A stretch of DNA of 64,000 bases from Saccharothrix obliqua (GTDB taxonomy: Bacteria; Actinomycetota; Actinomycetes; Mycobacteriales; Pseudonocardiaceae): NCBI RefSeq assembly GCF_019375475.1, contig NZ_JAHXGQ010000008.1, positions 186,001 through 250,000 on the forward strand, written 5' to 3'. The translations under genes were made by a program, and so were the position numbers. The notes under the pieces are model-generated. The model saw nothing but the letters and a program-made list of their open reading frames with translations. It ran no database searches and was not told where the DNA came from. Positions 42,109-50,125 of this stretch are shown in pieces (the stretch's first letter is position 1; each line of letters opens with the position of its first letter).

Positions 42109-43461
42109 TCAGGTCATCGACAGCTCTTCGAACGCGCGGGCGGTGAGGTCGCCCAGCGCGTCGTGCCAGATGTGGTCCGGGTTGCCCTCCACCTCGTGCA
42201 CGATGTCGCGCATCCGGGCCAGCACGGCGGGCTCTTCCTCGTCGTACACGTCACCCTGCAACAGCTTCAGCACGTCGAGCCGGTAGCGCGGGTCGTTCAC
42301 GAACGCGGTGAACAACACGTTCAACCGGTAGTAGACGCTGATGAACCGGTACCAGTTGCGGGTACCCCGGCGCAGCGTCCGCTCGTACCGGGCGAAGGCG
42401 TCGCGGCCGAAGTTCCCGGTCTCCAGGGCGCCCAGCACGTCCGCCGACGCGAACCGCGAGCTGTTCAGGGCGATGCTCACACCCGTGGAGAAGATCGGGT
42501 CCACGAACCGGGCGGCGTCGCCGACCAGCACCAGCCGGTCGTCGGCGAGCTGCGTCATCTCGTAGCTGTAGTCGCCCTCCTCCTTGAGGGGGCGGAGCTG
42601 CGTGGCCGCGCGCAGCCCCTCGTGCAGCTCCGGGCGGGTCGCGACGGAGTCCCAGAAGAACTGCTCGCGGGACGCGCGGCTCGCCGCGAAGTGCTGCTTC
42701 TGGGTGACCACGCCGATGCTCGTGATCCGGTCGGTGATGGGGATCTGCCACATCCACGTGTTCGTCACCGGCAGGAAGTGGATGAAGATGAAGTCGCCCT
42801 GTTCCGGCGCGTCGGCGACGGACGCCCGGTCGAAGCCGTCGAACCACGTGTGCAGCGCGTACTGCTTGAACACCGGGTCGGCCCGCCGCCACCGGCGCTT
42901 GGTGCCGAGCAGCGTCCGACGTCCGCTGGCGTCCACCACGATCCGCACCTTCGTGCCCACCTCGCGGCGACCGATCCGGTACCGGATGACGGCGTGGTCG
43001 TCCTCCACCTCCGCCCCGGTCACGTTCACGCCCTCGTAGACCTGCGCGCCCATGTTGTGCACGTGCTGGAGCAGCAGCGTGTCGAACCGGGCCCGGTCGA
43101 CGTGGTAGGTGTGGTTCTGGTCGATGCCCGGCTGGTCGCGCTCGTTGAACAGCACGTCCACGCTCGGGTCCGCGGCCAGGCCGTCCCAGTTCGTGGTGTA
43201 CACCGACGACGACCGGGCGGCCGTCCACGCCGCGCCGTACTTGCGCGGGAACCCGGCGGACTCCATCGTCGGCAGGAACCCGAGGTCCTGGAACACCCGC
43301 GTGGACGACGGCACGAGGGATTCACCCACGTGCGGCCGGGGGAACAGGTCCTTCTCGAACACCACGCACTCGACGCCCGCGCGGGCCAGGTACCCGGCCA
43401 TCGCCGCACCCGCCGGCCCGCCGCCGATGATCCCGACCTCGAAGTCGACTCCGCCGCTCAT
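42109..43461 (-). CDS. FAD-dependent halogenase, pyrrolyl-carrier type (PltA-like)
   Basis: A 450-residue flavin halogenase. FAD motif GIIGGGPAGAAMA; halogenase motif W-x-W-x-I-P in NTWMWQIPIT; PHVGESLVPSS; FVDPIFSTGVSIALNS. The FPRKYGAAWTA segment, IFIHFLPVTNTW and the C-terminal YYRLNVLFTAFVNDPRYRL with LLQGDVY closely match halogenases that chlorinate pyrrolyl-2-carboxyl-S-carrier (PltA, Clo-hal, HrmQ type). The cluster encodes that substrate's full pathway at 47.2-50.1 kb. One or two chlorinations cannot be told from sequence. Third gene of the minus operon; ATG overlaps the UGD stop. Confidence 0.9.
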   Translation of the reverse strand: MSGGVDFEVGIIGGGPAGAAMAGYLARAGVECVVFEKDLFPRPHVGESLVPSSTRVFQDLGFLPTMESAGFPRKYGAAWTAARSSSVYTTNWDGLAADPSVDVLFNERDQPGIDQNHTYHVDRARFDTLLLQHVHNMGAQVYEGVNVTGAEVEDDHAVIRYRIGRREVGTKVRIVVDASGRRTLLGTKRRWRRADPVFKQYALHTWFDGFDRASVADAPEQGDFIFIHFLPVTNTWMWQIPITDRITSIGVVTQKQHFAASRASREQFFWDSVATRPELHEGLRAATQLRPLKEEGDYSYEMTQLADDRLVLVGDAARFVDPIFSTGVSIALNSSRFASADVLGALETGNFGRDAFARYERTLRRGTRNWYRFISVYYRLNVLFTAFVNDPRYRLDVLKLLQGDVYDEEEPAVLARMRDIVHEVEGNPDHIWHDALGDLTARAFEELSMT

Positions 43462-44798
43462 GACTCCCCTTCCCGCTGTTCCGGTCCCGGTCGGCCGAGG
43501 GCGCGCAGCCGCCAGCCGGCCTCCTGCCACGGCGCGGGGTCCAGCGTGGTGCGGGCGTCCACCAGCACCCGCCCGCGCACCACCTCCGCCAGCGCCGCCG
43601 GGTCGAGTTCCCCGTAGTCCCGCCACTCCGTCAGGTGCACGACGACGTCGGCGTCCCGGCACGCGTCGACCACGGTGTCGGCGTGCCGCAACCGCGGCTC
43701 GGCGCGACGGGCGGTGGGCCCGGCGGCCGGGTCGTGCACCGTCACCACCGCGCCCTCACGGTGCAGGGCGACGGCCGCGGCCAGGGCGGGCGAGTCACGC
43801 ACGTCGTCGGAGTCCGGTTTGAAGGCCGCGCCGAGCGCGGCCACCCGCCGCCCGCGCAGCTCGCCACCGCACTCGGCCCGCACCAGGTCCACCAGCCGCT
43901 GCCGGGCCCTGTTGTTGATCAGGTCCACCACGCCGAGCAGCGTGGCCGTGTCGGTCAGGCCGAAGTCCACGGCCTGCGCGCGGAACGACCGCAGGTCCTT
44001 GGGCAGGCACCCGCCGCCGAAACCCAGGCCCGGCCGCAGGTGCGCGCCGCCGATGCGGGGGTCGTGGCCCAGCGCGGCGGCGACCGCGCCGACGTCCGCG
44101 CCGACCGCCTCGCACACCTCGGAAACGGCGTTGATGAACGAGATCTTGGTGGCCAGGAAGGTGTTCGCGGACAGCTTCACCAGTTCCGCCGTCGCCGGGT
44201 CGGTCACCACGGCGGGCACGCCCGCCGCGAGCTGCACCCGGTACACCTCGCGCAGCGCCGCGGTGGCCGCCGGCGACGAGACGCCGAACACCAGCCGGTC
44301 CGGCCGCAGGCTGTCCGCGACCGCCGTGCCCTCCCGCAGGAACTCCGGGTTCCACGCCAGCTCCACGCCGGGGTGCCCGGTCAGGTCGGTGAGCCGCTTC
44401 GCCAGGTCCGCGGCCGTGCCCACGGGCACCGTCGACTTGCCGACCAGCAGCACCGGCCGGGTCAGCAGCGGCGCCAGCTCCTCCACCGCGCCGACGAGGG
44501 GCTTCAGCTCGGCACGCCCGTCGGCGGCCTCGGGTGTCGGCACGCACAGGAAGTGCACGTCGCCGAACGCCGCCGCCTCCCGGTAGGACGTCGTGAAGCG
44601 CAACGCGCCGGTCGCCACGTGCCGGGCGACCAGCTCGTCCAGGCCGGGTTCCACGAACGGCACCCGGCCCGCCGACAACGCCGCCACCCGGTCCTCGTCG
44701 ATGTCCAGGCCCAGCACGCGGAAACCCAGCTCCGCCAGCGTCGCGGCGTGCGTGGTGCCCACGTACCCGGTGCCCACCACCGTGATCCGCGGGCTCAC
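43458..44798 (-). CDS. ugd: UDP-glucose 6-dehydrogenase
   Basis: A 446-residue NAD-dependent enzyme oxidising UDP-glucose to UDP-glucuronate. N-terminal Rossmann motif VVGTGYVGTTHAATLAELG, VGKSTVPVGTA, WNPEFLREG, KLSANTFLATKISFIN, the catalytic Cys in GFGGGCLPKDL, and a C-terminal ALGAAFKPDSDDVRDSP. GTG start overlaps the UXS stop (GTGA), so UDP-xylose synthase and this enzyme are made together. An action on UDP-ManNAc (from the nearby 2-epimerase) is a formal alternative, but the UXS partner favours UDP-Glc. Confidence 0.92.
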   Translation of the reverse strand: MSPRITVVGTGYVGTTHAATLAELGFRVLGLDIDEDRVAALSAGRVPFVEPGLDELVARHVATGALRFTTSYREAAAFGDVHFLCVPTPEAADGRAELKPLVGAVEELAPLLTRPVLLVGKSTVPVGTAADLAKRLTDLTGHPGVELAWNPEFLREGTAVADSLRPDRLVFGVSSPAATAALREVYRVQLAAGVPAVVTDPATAELVKLSANTFLATKISFINAVSEVCEAVGADVGAVAAALGHDPRIGGAHLRPGLGFGGGCLPKDLRSFRAQAVDFGLTDTATLLGVVDLINNRARQRLVDLVRAECGGELRGRRVAALGAAFKPDSDDVRDSPALAAAVALHREGAVVTVHDPAAGPTARRAEPRLRHADTVVDACRDADVVVHLTEWRDYGELDPAALAEVVRGRVLVDARTTLDPAPWQEAGWRLRALGRPGPEQREGES

Positions 44799-45766
44799 CG
44801 GAGCGCTCCCGCCGCGTGCTCGGCCGCCATCGCCTCGATGGTCCGGGACAGTCCCTCGACCAGCGGCACGGTCGGCCGCCAGCCCAGCAGGTCCCGGGCC
44901 AGCGAGATGTCCGGCCGCCGCCGGGTCGGGTCGTCCTCGGGTCGCGGCACGTGCACCGGTTCGACGGTGCCGCCGGTGAGTTCCGCGATGACGTCGGCGA
45001 TCTCGCGCACGGTCGTCTCCCGGTCGCTGCCGATGTTCACCGGGCCGGGGTGCCCGGAGTCGGTGAACGCGAGCAGCCCGCGCACCGTGTCGCTGACGTA
45101 GCACAGGCTGCGGGTCTGCTCGCCGGTGCCCGCGATGGTCGCGGGCTCGCCCCGCAGCGCCTGGCCGACCAGGGTCGGCACCAGCCTGCCGTCGTCCGGG
45201 CGCATACCCGGGCCGTAGGTGTTGAAGATCCGCACGATGCCGGTGTCCACGCCTTTCTCCCGCCGGAAGCACGTGGTGAGCGCTTCGGCGAATCGCTTCG
45301 CCTCGTCGTACACCGAGCGCGGTCCGATCGGGTTCACGTTGCCCCAATAGGTTTCCGGCTGCGGGTGCACCTCCGGTTCGCCGTACACCTCGGAGGTCGA
45401 CGCGAGCAGGAAGCGGGCGGACTTGGCCTCGGCCAGCTCCAGCAGGCGCAGGGTGGCCGCGCTGCCCGCGGCCAGGGTGGCCAGCGGCAGCCGCGCGTAG
45501 TCGATCGGCGAGGCGGGTGAGGCCAGGTGCAGCACCGCGTCCACCGGGCCGTCCACGGTGACCGGTCCGGTCACGTCCACCCGCTCGAACCGGAAGCCCG
45601 GCTCGTCCCGCAGCCCGCGCAGGTTCTCCGCGCGACCGGTCGACAGGTCGTCCAGGCACAGCACCGACGCGCCCGCGGCCAGCAACGCCGTGCAGACGTG
45701 CGAGCCGAGGAAGCCCGCACCGCCCGCCACGACGACCCGGGCGCCGGGCCCACGTACCGGTTGCAT
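44795..45766 (-). CDS. uxs: UDP-glucuronate decarboxylase (UDP-xylose synthase)
   Basis: A 323-residue extended SDR. NAD motif VVAGGAGFLGSHVC, STSEVYGEPEVHPQPE, and the Uxs signature WGNVNPIGPRSVYDEAKRFAEAL with the catalytic Tyr-x3-Lys; later RIFNTYGPGMRPDDGRLV and NIGSDRETTVREIA. It converts UDP-glucuronate to UDP-xylose, using the product of the downstream dehydrogenase, as the CalS8/CalS9 pair does in calicheamicin biosynthesis. So the product probably carries a pentose. RBS GGAGAGGAG precedes the ATG. First gene of a three-gene minus operon. Confidence 0.92.
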   Translation of the reverse strand: MQPVRGPGARVVVAGGAGFLGSHVCTALLAAGASVLCLDDLSTGRAENLRGLRDEPGFRFERVDVTGPVTVDGPVDAVLHLASPASPIDYARLPLATLAAGSAATLRLLELAEAKSARFLLASTSEVYGEPEVHPQPETYWGNVNPIGPRSVYDEAKRFAEALTTCFRREKGVDTGIVRIFNTYGPGMRPDDGRLVPTLVGQALRGEPATIAGTGEQTRSLCYVSDTVRGLLAFTDSGHPGPVNIGSDRETTVREIADVIAELTGGTVEPVHVPRPEDDPTRRRPDISLARDLLGWRPTVPLVEGLSRTIEAMAAEHAAGALR

Positions 45767-45798
45767 CTGTCTCCTCTCCGGGAGCAGCGCTCCATGGT

Positions 45799-45890
45799 GG
45801 ACTACCCCGGGAAGGACTCCCCTGGGGTGGACTCTCCTGAGGGCGGACTCCCCTGGGGTGGACTCCGCTGGAGCGGGACTCCGGGGAAAG
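45799..45890. repeat. Six 15-16-bp palindromic tandem repeats in a divergent promoter region
   Basis: Units starting GGAC at 45799, 45814, 45829, 45845, 45860 and 45876 follow the consensus GGACTCCCCTGGGGT; two units (45814 and 45845) are identical. Each contains the self-complementary core CTCC-C-TGGGG or a matching variant (TCTCCTGAGG, CCGCTGGAG), so each can pair with itself or a neighbour. They lie 33-124 bp upstream of the uxs start and 220-310 bp upstream of the GNAT gene. Confidence 0.8.
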
Positions 45891-46109
45891 CGTGTGGCTC
45901 AATGGGAAGACCGCCGGAGGTCGGGAGCGCCGGCCGTTCGCCGACCGGCGCGGTGGCGGTGACCCGACTGTAGCCACAAGCCGGTCGTGGGCACCAAGCC
46001 GTTGCACCACACCGACTCCGCGCCTTGCCGAACACGTGCGTGCGCTGGTTGTGTGCGAACGGCGGGCACCCGCAGGCCGGTCTTCCGACGAGGCTCCGGA
46101 GGCAAACGT

Positions 46110-47213
46110 ATGCACACCAGGGAAATCCCTCTCGACGACGAAGCGGGCGTGCGGGAGTTCGCCCGCCGGGAGCGCGACTTCCTCGCCGACCACCCGCTGT
46201 GGGTGCCGCCGGCCGAGGAACCCCTGGTCGACCTGCTGCGCGGCGGACCCGCGCTGCACGAGGGCATCGAGCACGCCTTGTTCGCCGTGTCGGACAACGG
46301 GTCCGATGTCGCGCGGTGCGCGGTGTTCGTCAACCGCCGCTGGCAGCGGCACCACGGCTCGAACGCCGGTTTCCTGGGCTGCTTCGCCGCGGCCGAGGGC
46401 GCGGACGAAGCCGTGGTGGAACTGACGGCGGCGGCCGAGCGCTGGCTCGCCGAGCGCGGCGCGGACTCCGTGATCGCGGGCTACGACGGGAACTGCGGCA
46501 CCGCACTGGGTTTCCGCACCGCCGAGCACCACCGCCCACCGCGCTCGCCCGAGCCGTGGCACCCGCCGCACTACGCGAAGCAACTGGCCGCGGCCGGGTA
46601 CCGCGAGCACCGGCCGTGGCTGTCGTGGCGGTTCGACCTCCACGATCCCAAAACCCGCGAGCTGATGGAACTGGTGACGCGCAGGCGGATGTGCGAGGTG
46701 CGCCCGCTCGACCGCGACCGCTGGGTGGAGGAGTCGGCGTCCGCGCAGGCCGTGTTCAACGAGTGCTTCACCGCGGCGTGGGACTACTACCCGCTGACCG
46801 ACGCCGAGATGGCGGGCGAGATGGCGGTGTACGAGCGGGCCGACCCGGGCCAGATCCTGTTCGCGGAGGTGGACGGCGAGATCGCGGGCCTGTGCTCGGG
46901 TTCGCCCGACCACACCGCGTTGCTGCGCGAGTTGGACGGCCGGTGGGACGAGGACGCGCGGCGGTGGTTCGACGAGCGGGCGGCGCTGGTGCGCGAGGGC
47001 ACCGGCACCACACTCGCGGTCCGCGAGCGGTTCCGCGGCAGGCACGTCGGGCACACCCTGTTGGCCGCGTTGTTCGCCCACTACGAGTCCGTTGGCATGA
47101 CGGAGGTGGAAGCGGTGTTCATCGACCCCGACAACTCGCAGATGGTCGACCTGCTGGACTCCTTCGGCGGGACGCGGGTGGCCCGCTACCACACGTTCGG
47201 GAAGTCGCTGTGA
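46110..47213 (+). CDS. Tandem GNAT-fold N-acyltransferase
   Basis: 367 residues apparently made of two GNAT folds. The N-terminal half (~1-190) has a FLGCFAAAEG strand and a VVELTAAAERWLAERGAD helix but a weak cofactor loop. The C-terminal half (~200-367) has ILFAEVDGEIAGLCSG followed by a proper acetyl-CoA/pantetheine loop RFRGRHVGHTLLAALF. GGAGG precedes the ATG. The stop overlaps the dehydrogenase start, so it heads the pyrrole operon. It could move an acyl group (possibly the pyrrolyl group or an acetyl) to an amine of the sugar or core; that is inference. Confidence 0.8.
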   Translation: MHTREIPLDDEAGVREFARRERDFLADHPLWVPPAEEPLVDLLRGGPALHEGIEHALFAVSDNGSDVARCAVFVNRRWQRHHGSNAGFLGCFAAAEGADEAVVELTAAAERWLAERGADSVIAGYDGNCGTALGFRTAEHHRPPRSPEPWHPPHYAKQLAAAGYREHRPWLSWRFDLHDPKTRELMELVTRRRMCEVRPLDRDRWVEESASAQAVFNECFTAAWDYYPLTDAEMAGEMAVYERADPGQILFAEVDGEIAGLCSGSPDHTALLRELDGRWDEDARRWFDERAALVREGTGTTLAVRERFRGRHVGHTLLAALFAHYESVGMTEVEAVFIDPDNSQMVDLLDSFGGTRVARYHTFGKSL

Positions 47214-48361
47214 TCACCGAGGTCCCGCTCGACGCCGACCAGCGCGCCTACCGGGACGTGGTGGCCCGGTTCGCGGAGGAGGAGCTGGACCCCGGCGCGC
47301 CCGAGCGGGAGGCGGAGGGCCGGTTCGACCGCGAGCTGTGGCGGCGGTGCGCGCGGGTCGGGTTGCAGGGCCTGCCGATCCCCGTCGAGTACGGTGGCGG
47401 CGGCGCGGACCCGGTGACCCTGGTCGCCGCGCTGGAGGCGCTGGGCCACGGCTGCCGCGACAACGGCCTGATCTTCTCGCTGAACGCGCACCTGTGGGCG
47501 TGCGCGCTGCCCGTTCTCGCGTGCGGCACCGAGGAGCAGCGCAAGCGTTACCTGCCGGGCCTGTGCGACGGGACGCTGATCGGCTTGCAGGCGATGACCG
47601 AGCCGGACACCGGTTCGGACGCCATGGGCATGGCCGCGACCGCGCGGCGGGTATCCGGCGGCTGGGTGCTGGACGGGGTGAAGACGTTGGTCACCAACGC
47701 GCCGGTGGCCGACCTGTTCGTGGTGTTCGCGCGCACCGACCCGGACGCCGGTTTCTTCGGCACGTCGGCGTTCCTGGTGGAGCGCGACGCCCCCGGGCTG
47801 CTCGTCGGGCCGCCCATGGCGAAGATGGGGCTGCGCACCTCGCCCACCGCGCAGGTGGAGCTGCGGGGGTGCCTGGTCGGCGAGGACGCGTTGCTCGGGG
47901 CCGAGGGCGGCGGGGGACGGGTGTTCGCCACCGCGATGGAGTGGGAACGCGGCTTCGTGCTCGCCTCCGCGCTGGGCACCATGCGCCGCCACCTCGAAGC
48001 CGCCGTCGAGCACGCCCGCCAACGCCGTCAGTTCGACCGGCCGATCGCCGCGTTCCAGGCCGTGTCGCACCGGATCGTGGACATGCACGTGCGGTTGGAG
48101 ACCGCACGAGCGGTTCAGTACCGCTACGCGCAGCAGTGCGCCCGGGGCGGGTCTTCGGCGGCGTCCGCGGCGCTGGTGAAGCTGCACCTGAGCGAGTGCC
48201 TGGTGCGGTCCGCGATGGACGTGATGGAGGTCTTCGGCGGGCACGGTTACCTGTCGGGCACTGGTCTGGAACGCGAGGTGCGCGACGCCCTGGCCAGCCG
48301 CGCCTACTCGGGGACCTCGGACGTGCTGCGGATGCTCATCGCGAGGGAGTTGGGCCTGTGA
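47210..48361 (+). CDS. Prolyl-carrier dehydrogenase (acyl-CoA dehydrogenase fold)
   Basis: A 383-residue flavoprotein of the acyl-CoA dehydrogenase family (PVEYGGGGADPV; LQAMTEPDTGSDAMGM; MEWERGFVLAS; QRRQFDRPIAAFQAV; VFGGHGYLSG; RAYSGTSDVLRMLIARELG). It sits directly before a prolyl-type A domain and a carrier protein, the same trio as CloN3/N4/N5 and PltE/F/L, where the enzyme oxidises L-prolyl-S-carrier to pyrrolyl-2-carboxyl-S-carrier. GTG start overlaps the GNAT stop and its own stop overlaps the A-domain start. Context makes the pyrrole role strong. Confidence 0.88.
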   Translation: MITEVPLDADQRAYRDVVARFAEEELDPGAPEREAEGRFDRELWRRCARVGLQGLPIPVEYGGGGADPVTLVAALEALGHGCRDNGLIFSLNAHLWACALPVLACGTEEQRKRYLPGLCDGTLIGLQAMTEPDTGSDAMGMAATARRVSGGWVLDGVKTLVTNAPVADLFVVFARTDPDAGFFGTSAFLVERDAPGLLVGPPMAKMGLRTSPTAQVELRGCLVGEDALLGAEGGGGRVFATAMEWERGFVLASALGTMRRHLEAAVEHARQRRQFDRPIAAFQAVSHRIVDMHVRLETARAVQYRYAQQCARGGSSAASAALVKLHLSECLVRSAMDVMEVFGGHGYLSGTGLEREVRDALASRAYSGTSDVLRMLIARELGL

Positions 48362-49845
48362 CGTCGGGGACGTTGACCGGGCTGCTGGCGACGGCGGCGG
48401 CGGTCCACGGTGACCGGATCGCCGTGGACGACGGGGAAACGGCGATGACCTACGCCGAGTTGCGGCAGTCCGCCACGCGGCTCGGGGGCAGGCTGGGTGC
48501 GCTGGGCGTGCGACCCGGTGATCGCGTGGGTTTGCTGCTGCCCAAGGGGATCGCGTTCGTGGTCGCGGCGCACGGCGTGCTCGCGGCGGGCGCGGTGTAC
48601 GTGCCGCTGGACCTTTCGGCACCGGCGGAGCGGCTGGCGGCGGTGTTGGACGACTGCGGTGTGCGTGCCGTGGTGGCGGACCCGGACGAGGCCGACCGGG
48701 TGGCGGGGATGCCGGTGGTGACCGACCCGTTGGCGGCCGTGCCCGGCGATCCCGGCGTGGCCGGGCAGGCGGTGCGTGAACCGGACGACGCCGCCTACAT
48801 CCTCTACACCTCCGGTTCGACGGGACGGCCCAAGGGCGTCGTCCTCTCGCACCGCAACGCGTTGGCGTTCGTCGACTGGGCCGCCGACTACTTCGCGGTC
48901 ACCCCGGACGACCGGATCGCCAGCCCGGCGCCACCGCACTTCGACCTGACCGTGTTCGACCTGTTCGTGCCGGTGCGAGCGGGCGCGAGAGTGGTGCCCG
49001 CGCCACCCGAGGTGGCCGCGTTCCCCGTGGAGGCCGTGGACTTCATGCGGGAGCACGGGATCACGCTCTGGTACGCGGTGCCGTCCCAGCTGATCATGCT
49101 CAGCACGCGTGGCGGCCTGCCCGCCGGCGGACTGCCCGCGTTGCGCGCCGTCCTGTACGCGGGCGAGGTGTTCCCACCCGCCCGGCTCGCCACCCTGATG
49201 GCACAGCTCGACGGTGTGGTGTTCCACAACCTGTACGGCCCGACCGAGACCAACGTGTGCGCCTGCCACACGCTCACCGGCCCGCCGGACGGGCCGGTGC
49301 CGATCGGCGTGCCGGCGTCCGGTGCGGAGCTGAGCGCGCACGCCGACGACGGCACGCCCGTGCCGGACGGCGCACCCGGTGAGCTGTGGGTGCGCGGACC
49401 GTCCGTGATGCGGGGCTACTGGGGCGCGGACCCCGTGGCGCTGCACCGCACGGGCGACACCGCGTGGCGGGACGGGTCCGGGCGGTGGCACTTCGTCGGC
49501 CGCCGCGACCACCAGGTGAAGAGCCGGGGCTACCGGATCGAGCTGGGCGACGTGGAGGCCGCGCTGCTCACGTGCCCCGGCGTGCTGGAGGGCGTGGTGG
49601 TCGCGGTGCCGGACGAGCTGATCACCAACCGCCTCACCGCGTTCGTCACCGCCACCGCCGGGGTGACCGCCGCCGACGTGGCCGCGCACTGCGCCCGCGT
49701 GCTGCCCCGGCACATGGCGCCCGACCCGATCACCGTTGTCGACGCGCTGCCCCGCACCTCGACCGGGAAGGTCGACCGCACCGCGGTCGCCGCGAGGCAC
49801 GGAGCCGCGCGGAACGCGTCCGCGCAGAATGGAGGAGACCGATGA
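48358..49845 (+). CDS. L-prolyl-AMP ligase (stand-alone adenylation domain)
   Basis: A 495-residue A domain without a carrier. A3 ILYTSGSTGRPKG, A4 HFDLTVFDLF, A5 NLYGPTETN, A7 HRTGDTA, A8 GRRDHQVKSRGYRIELG, A10 STGKVDR. The specificity residues read D-L-F-Y-L-A-L-V-C-K by alignment to GrsA, essentially the code of pyrrole-forming prolyl ligases (CloN4, PltF, RedM type). It therefore loads L-proline onto the carrier encoded immediately downstream. Both junctions overlap (GTGA, ATGA). Very confident in family and good confidence in substrate. Confidence 0.92.
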   Translation: MTSGTLTGLLATAAAVHGDRIAVDDGETAMTYAELRQSATRLGGRLGALGVRPGDRVGLLLPKGIAFVVAAHGVLAAGAVYVPLDLSAPAERLAAVLDDCGVRAVVADPDEADRVAGMPVVTDPLAAVPGDPGVAGQAVREPDDAAYILYTSGSTGRPKGVVLSHRNALAFVDWAADYFAVTPDDRIASPAPPHFDLTVFDLFVPVRAGARVVPAPPEVAAFPVEAVDFMREHGITLWYAVPSQLIMLSTRGGLPAGGLPALRAVLYAGEVFPPARLATLMAQLDGVVFHNLYGPTETNVCACHTLTGPPDGPVPIGVPASGAELSAHADDGTPVPDGAPGELWVRGPSVMRGYWGADPVALHRTGDTAWRDGSGRWHFVGRRDHQVKSRGYRIELGDVEAALLTCPGVLEGVVVAVPDELITNRLTAFVTATAGVTAADVAAHCARVLPRHMAPDPITVVDALPRTSTGKVDRTAVAARHGAARNASAQNGGDR

Positions 49846-50096
49846 CCACGCGGGACCGCATCCGGCAGTTCATCCTGTCCGAGCTGAACTGGCGCGGGAC
49901 GGTGGAGGAGCTGACCGACGACTACCCGCTGATCAAGCGGAAGGCCGTGGACTCGCTGGACACCCTGCGCATCGCCACGTTCCTGGAGCGCGAGTTCGGC
50001 GTGAAGGTCACCGACGCCGACCTGACCAACCGCAACTTCGGCACCATCGCCGGCCTCGCCGGGTTCGTGGCGGCCCGGCGGGAGCCCAGCGCGTGA
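49842..50096 (+). CDS. Peptidyl carrier protein for prolyl/pyrrolyl thioester
   Basis: An 84-residue stand-alone carrier (TTRDRIRQFILSELNW at the start; phosphopantetheine Ser in RKAVDSLDTLRI near residue 39). Size and position match CloN5/PltL, the scaffold on which proline is oxidised to pyrrole and chlorinated. ATG overlaps the ligase stop. Confidence 0.9.
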   Translation: MTTRDRIRQFILSELNWRGTVEELTDDYPLIKRKAVDSLDTLRIATFLEREFGVKVTDADLTNRNFGTIAGLAGFVAARREPSA

Positions 50097-50125
50097 GCGC
50101 GGGACGGACAACAGGAGGACCTGTG

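Noticed and set aside
41881..43617. Plus-strand open frame of ~578 codons across the repeat array and halogenase
   Set aside because: It is antisense to a halogenase with intact motifs and its translation has no recognisable domain. The open frame in the repeat part follows from the 54-bp period.
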